From Candidatus Villigracilaceae bacterium (GTDB taxonomy: Bacteria > Chloroflexota > Anaerolineae > Anaerolineales > Villigracilaceae), in contig JAPKMP010000005.1 in NCBI GenBank assembly GCA_026645935.1, forward strand, positions 62,001 to 126,000: a stretch of 64,000 bases of DNA, written 5' to 3'. The notes beneath the pieces are model-generated. The model was not told the origin of the DNA and did no database searches. It worked only from the letters and a program-made list of their open reading frames with translations. The position numbers and the translations under genes are program-made. Below are positions 62,240 through 64,000 of the stretch, piece after piece. The first letter of the stretch is position 1, and each line of letters starts with the position of its first letter.

Positions 62240-64000
<1,761 letters not shown>

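Overview
The window reads as a chromosomal stretch of a Chloroflexota bacterium, most likely class Anaerolineae. This is an inference from gene content and style: many lipoproteins with Thr/Pro-rich linkers, a seven-subunit Mrp antiporter, a urocanase, a glucosyl-3-phosphoglycerate synthase pathway, an rpoC with a long coiled-coil insert and no rpoB directly upstream, and abundant short palindromic repeats. No phage, transposase or CRISPR array was seen. Coding density is high, with many ATGA start/stop overlaps.

Layout. 1-6755: three large polytopic membrane proteins of one paralogous GT-C-like family (the first cut by the window edge), with one divergent GT39-type glycosyltransferase. 6752-9352: P1-family peptidase, a small acidic protein and an AI-2E-family transporter. 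9490-13316: a minus-strand signalling operon (response regulator fused to a CpaE-like degenerate ATPase, Sir2 deacylase, GAF histidine kinase, FHA membrane protein). 13465-17897: tmRNA, a lipoprotein and a fossil of its paralogue, dnaK, proC, tRNA-Lys. 17930-29380: metabolic and envelope genes: AAC(3)-like acetyltransferase, enoyl-CoA hydratase, 5-alpha-reductase-like membrane protein, toast-rack lipoprotein, Rrf2 regulator with a good operator candidate, urocanase, two tandem lipoprotein phosphatases, FAD oxidoreductase, AraC regulator plus VOC protein.

29560-33731 holds the most unusual pair: an APH-like kinase fused to a STAND NTPase and TPR repeats, overlapping a protein with a split, divergent Nudix box. 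33807-37251: alpha/beta hydrolase, GNAT, membrane protein, beta-propeller lipoprotein.

37318-49402 is an ion-homeostasis island: two DarA/PstA-like c-di-AMP receptor homologues, a PII-like protein with a Kef-type antiporter, a DUF190 protein with CrcB under a fluoride riboswitch, a Na+/Ca2+ exchanger, a CBS protein and the complete mrpABCDEFG operon. Inside it an SLC13/ArsB-type permease gene is broken: its N- and C-terminal pieces flank the antiporter/PII cassette, and nearby CBS genes are frameshifted or fossilised.

49588-58283 is a probable glucosylglycerate (compatible solute) locus: a universal-stress-protein/GpgS fusion, two GT4 glycosyltransferases, a GH13_18 phosphorylase and a GH63-like glycosidase. 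58408-64000: MaoC dehydratase, a class A penicillin-binding protein, and rpoC behind a near-consensus promoter and a two-hairpin leader. rpoC runs off the right edge.

All functional calls come from reading motifs by eye. No database search was run, so family assignments of divergent proteins are inferences.
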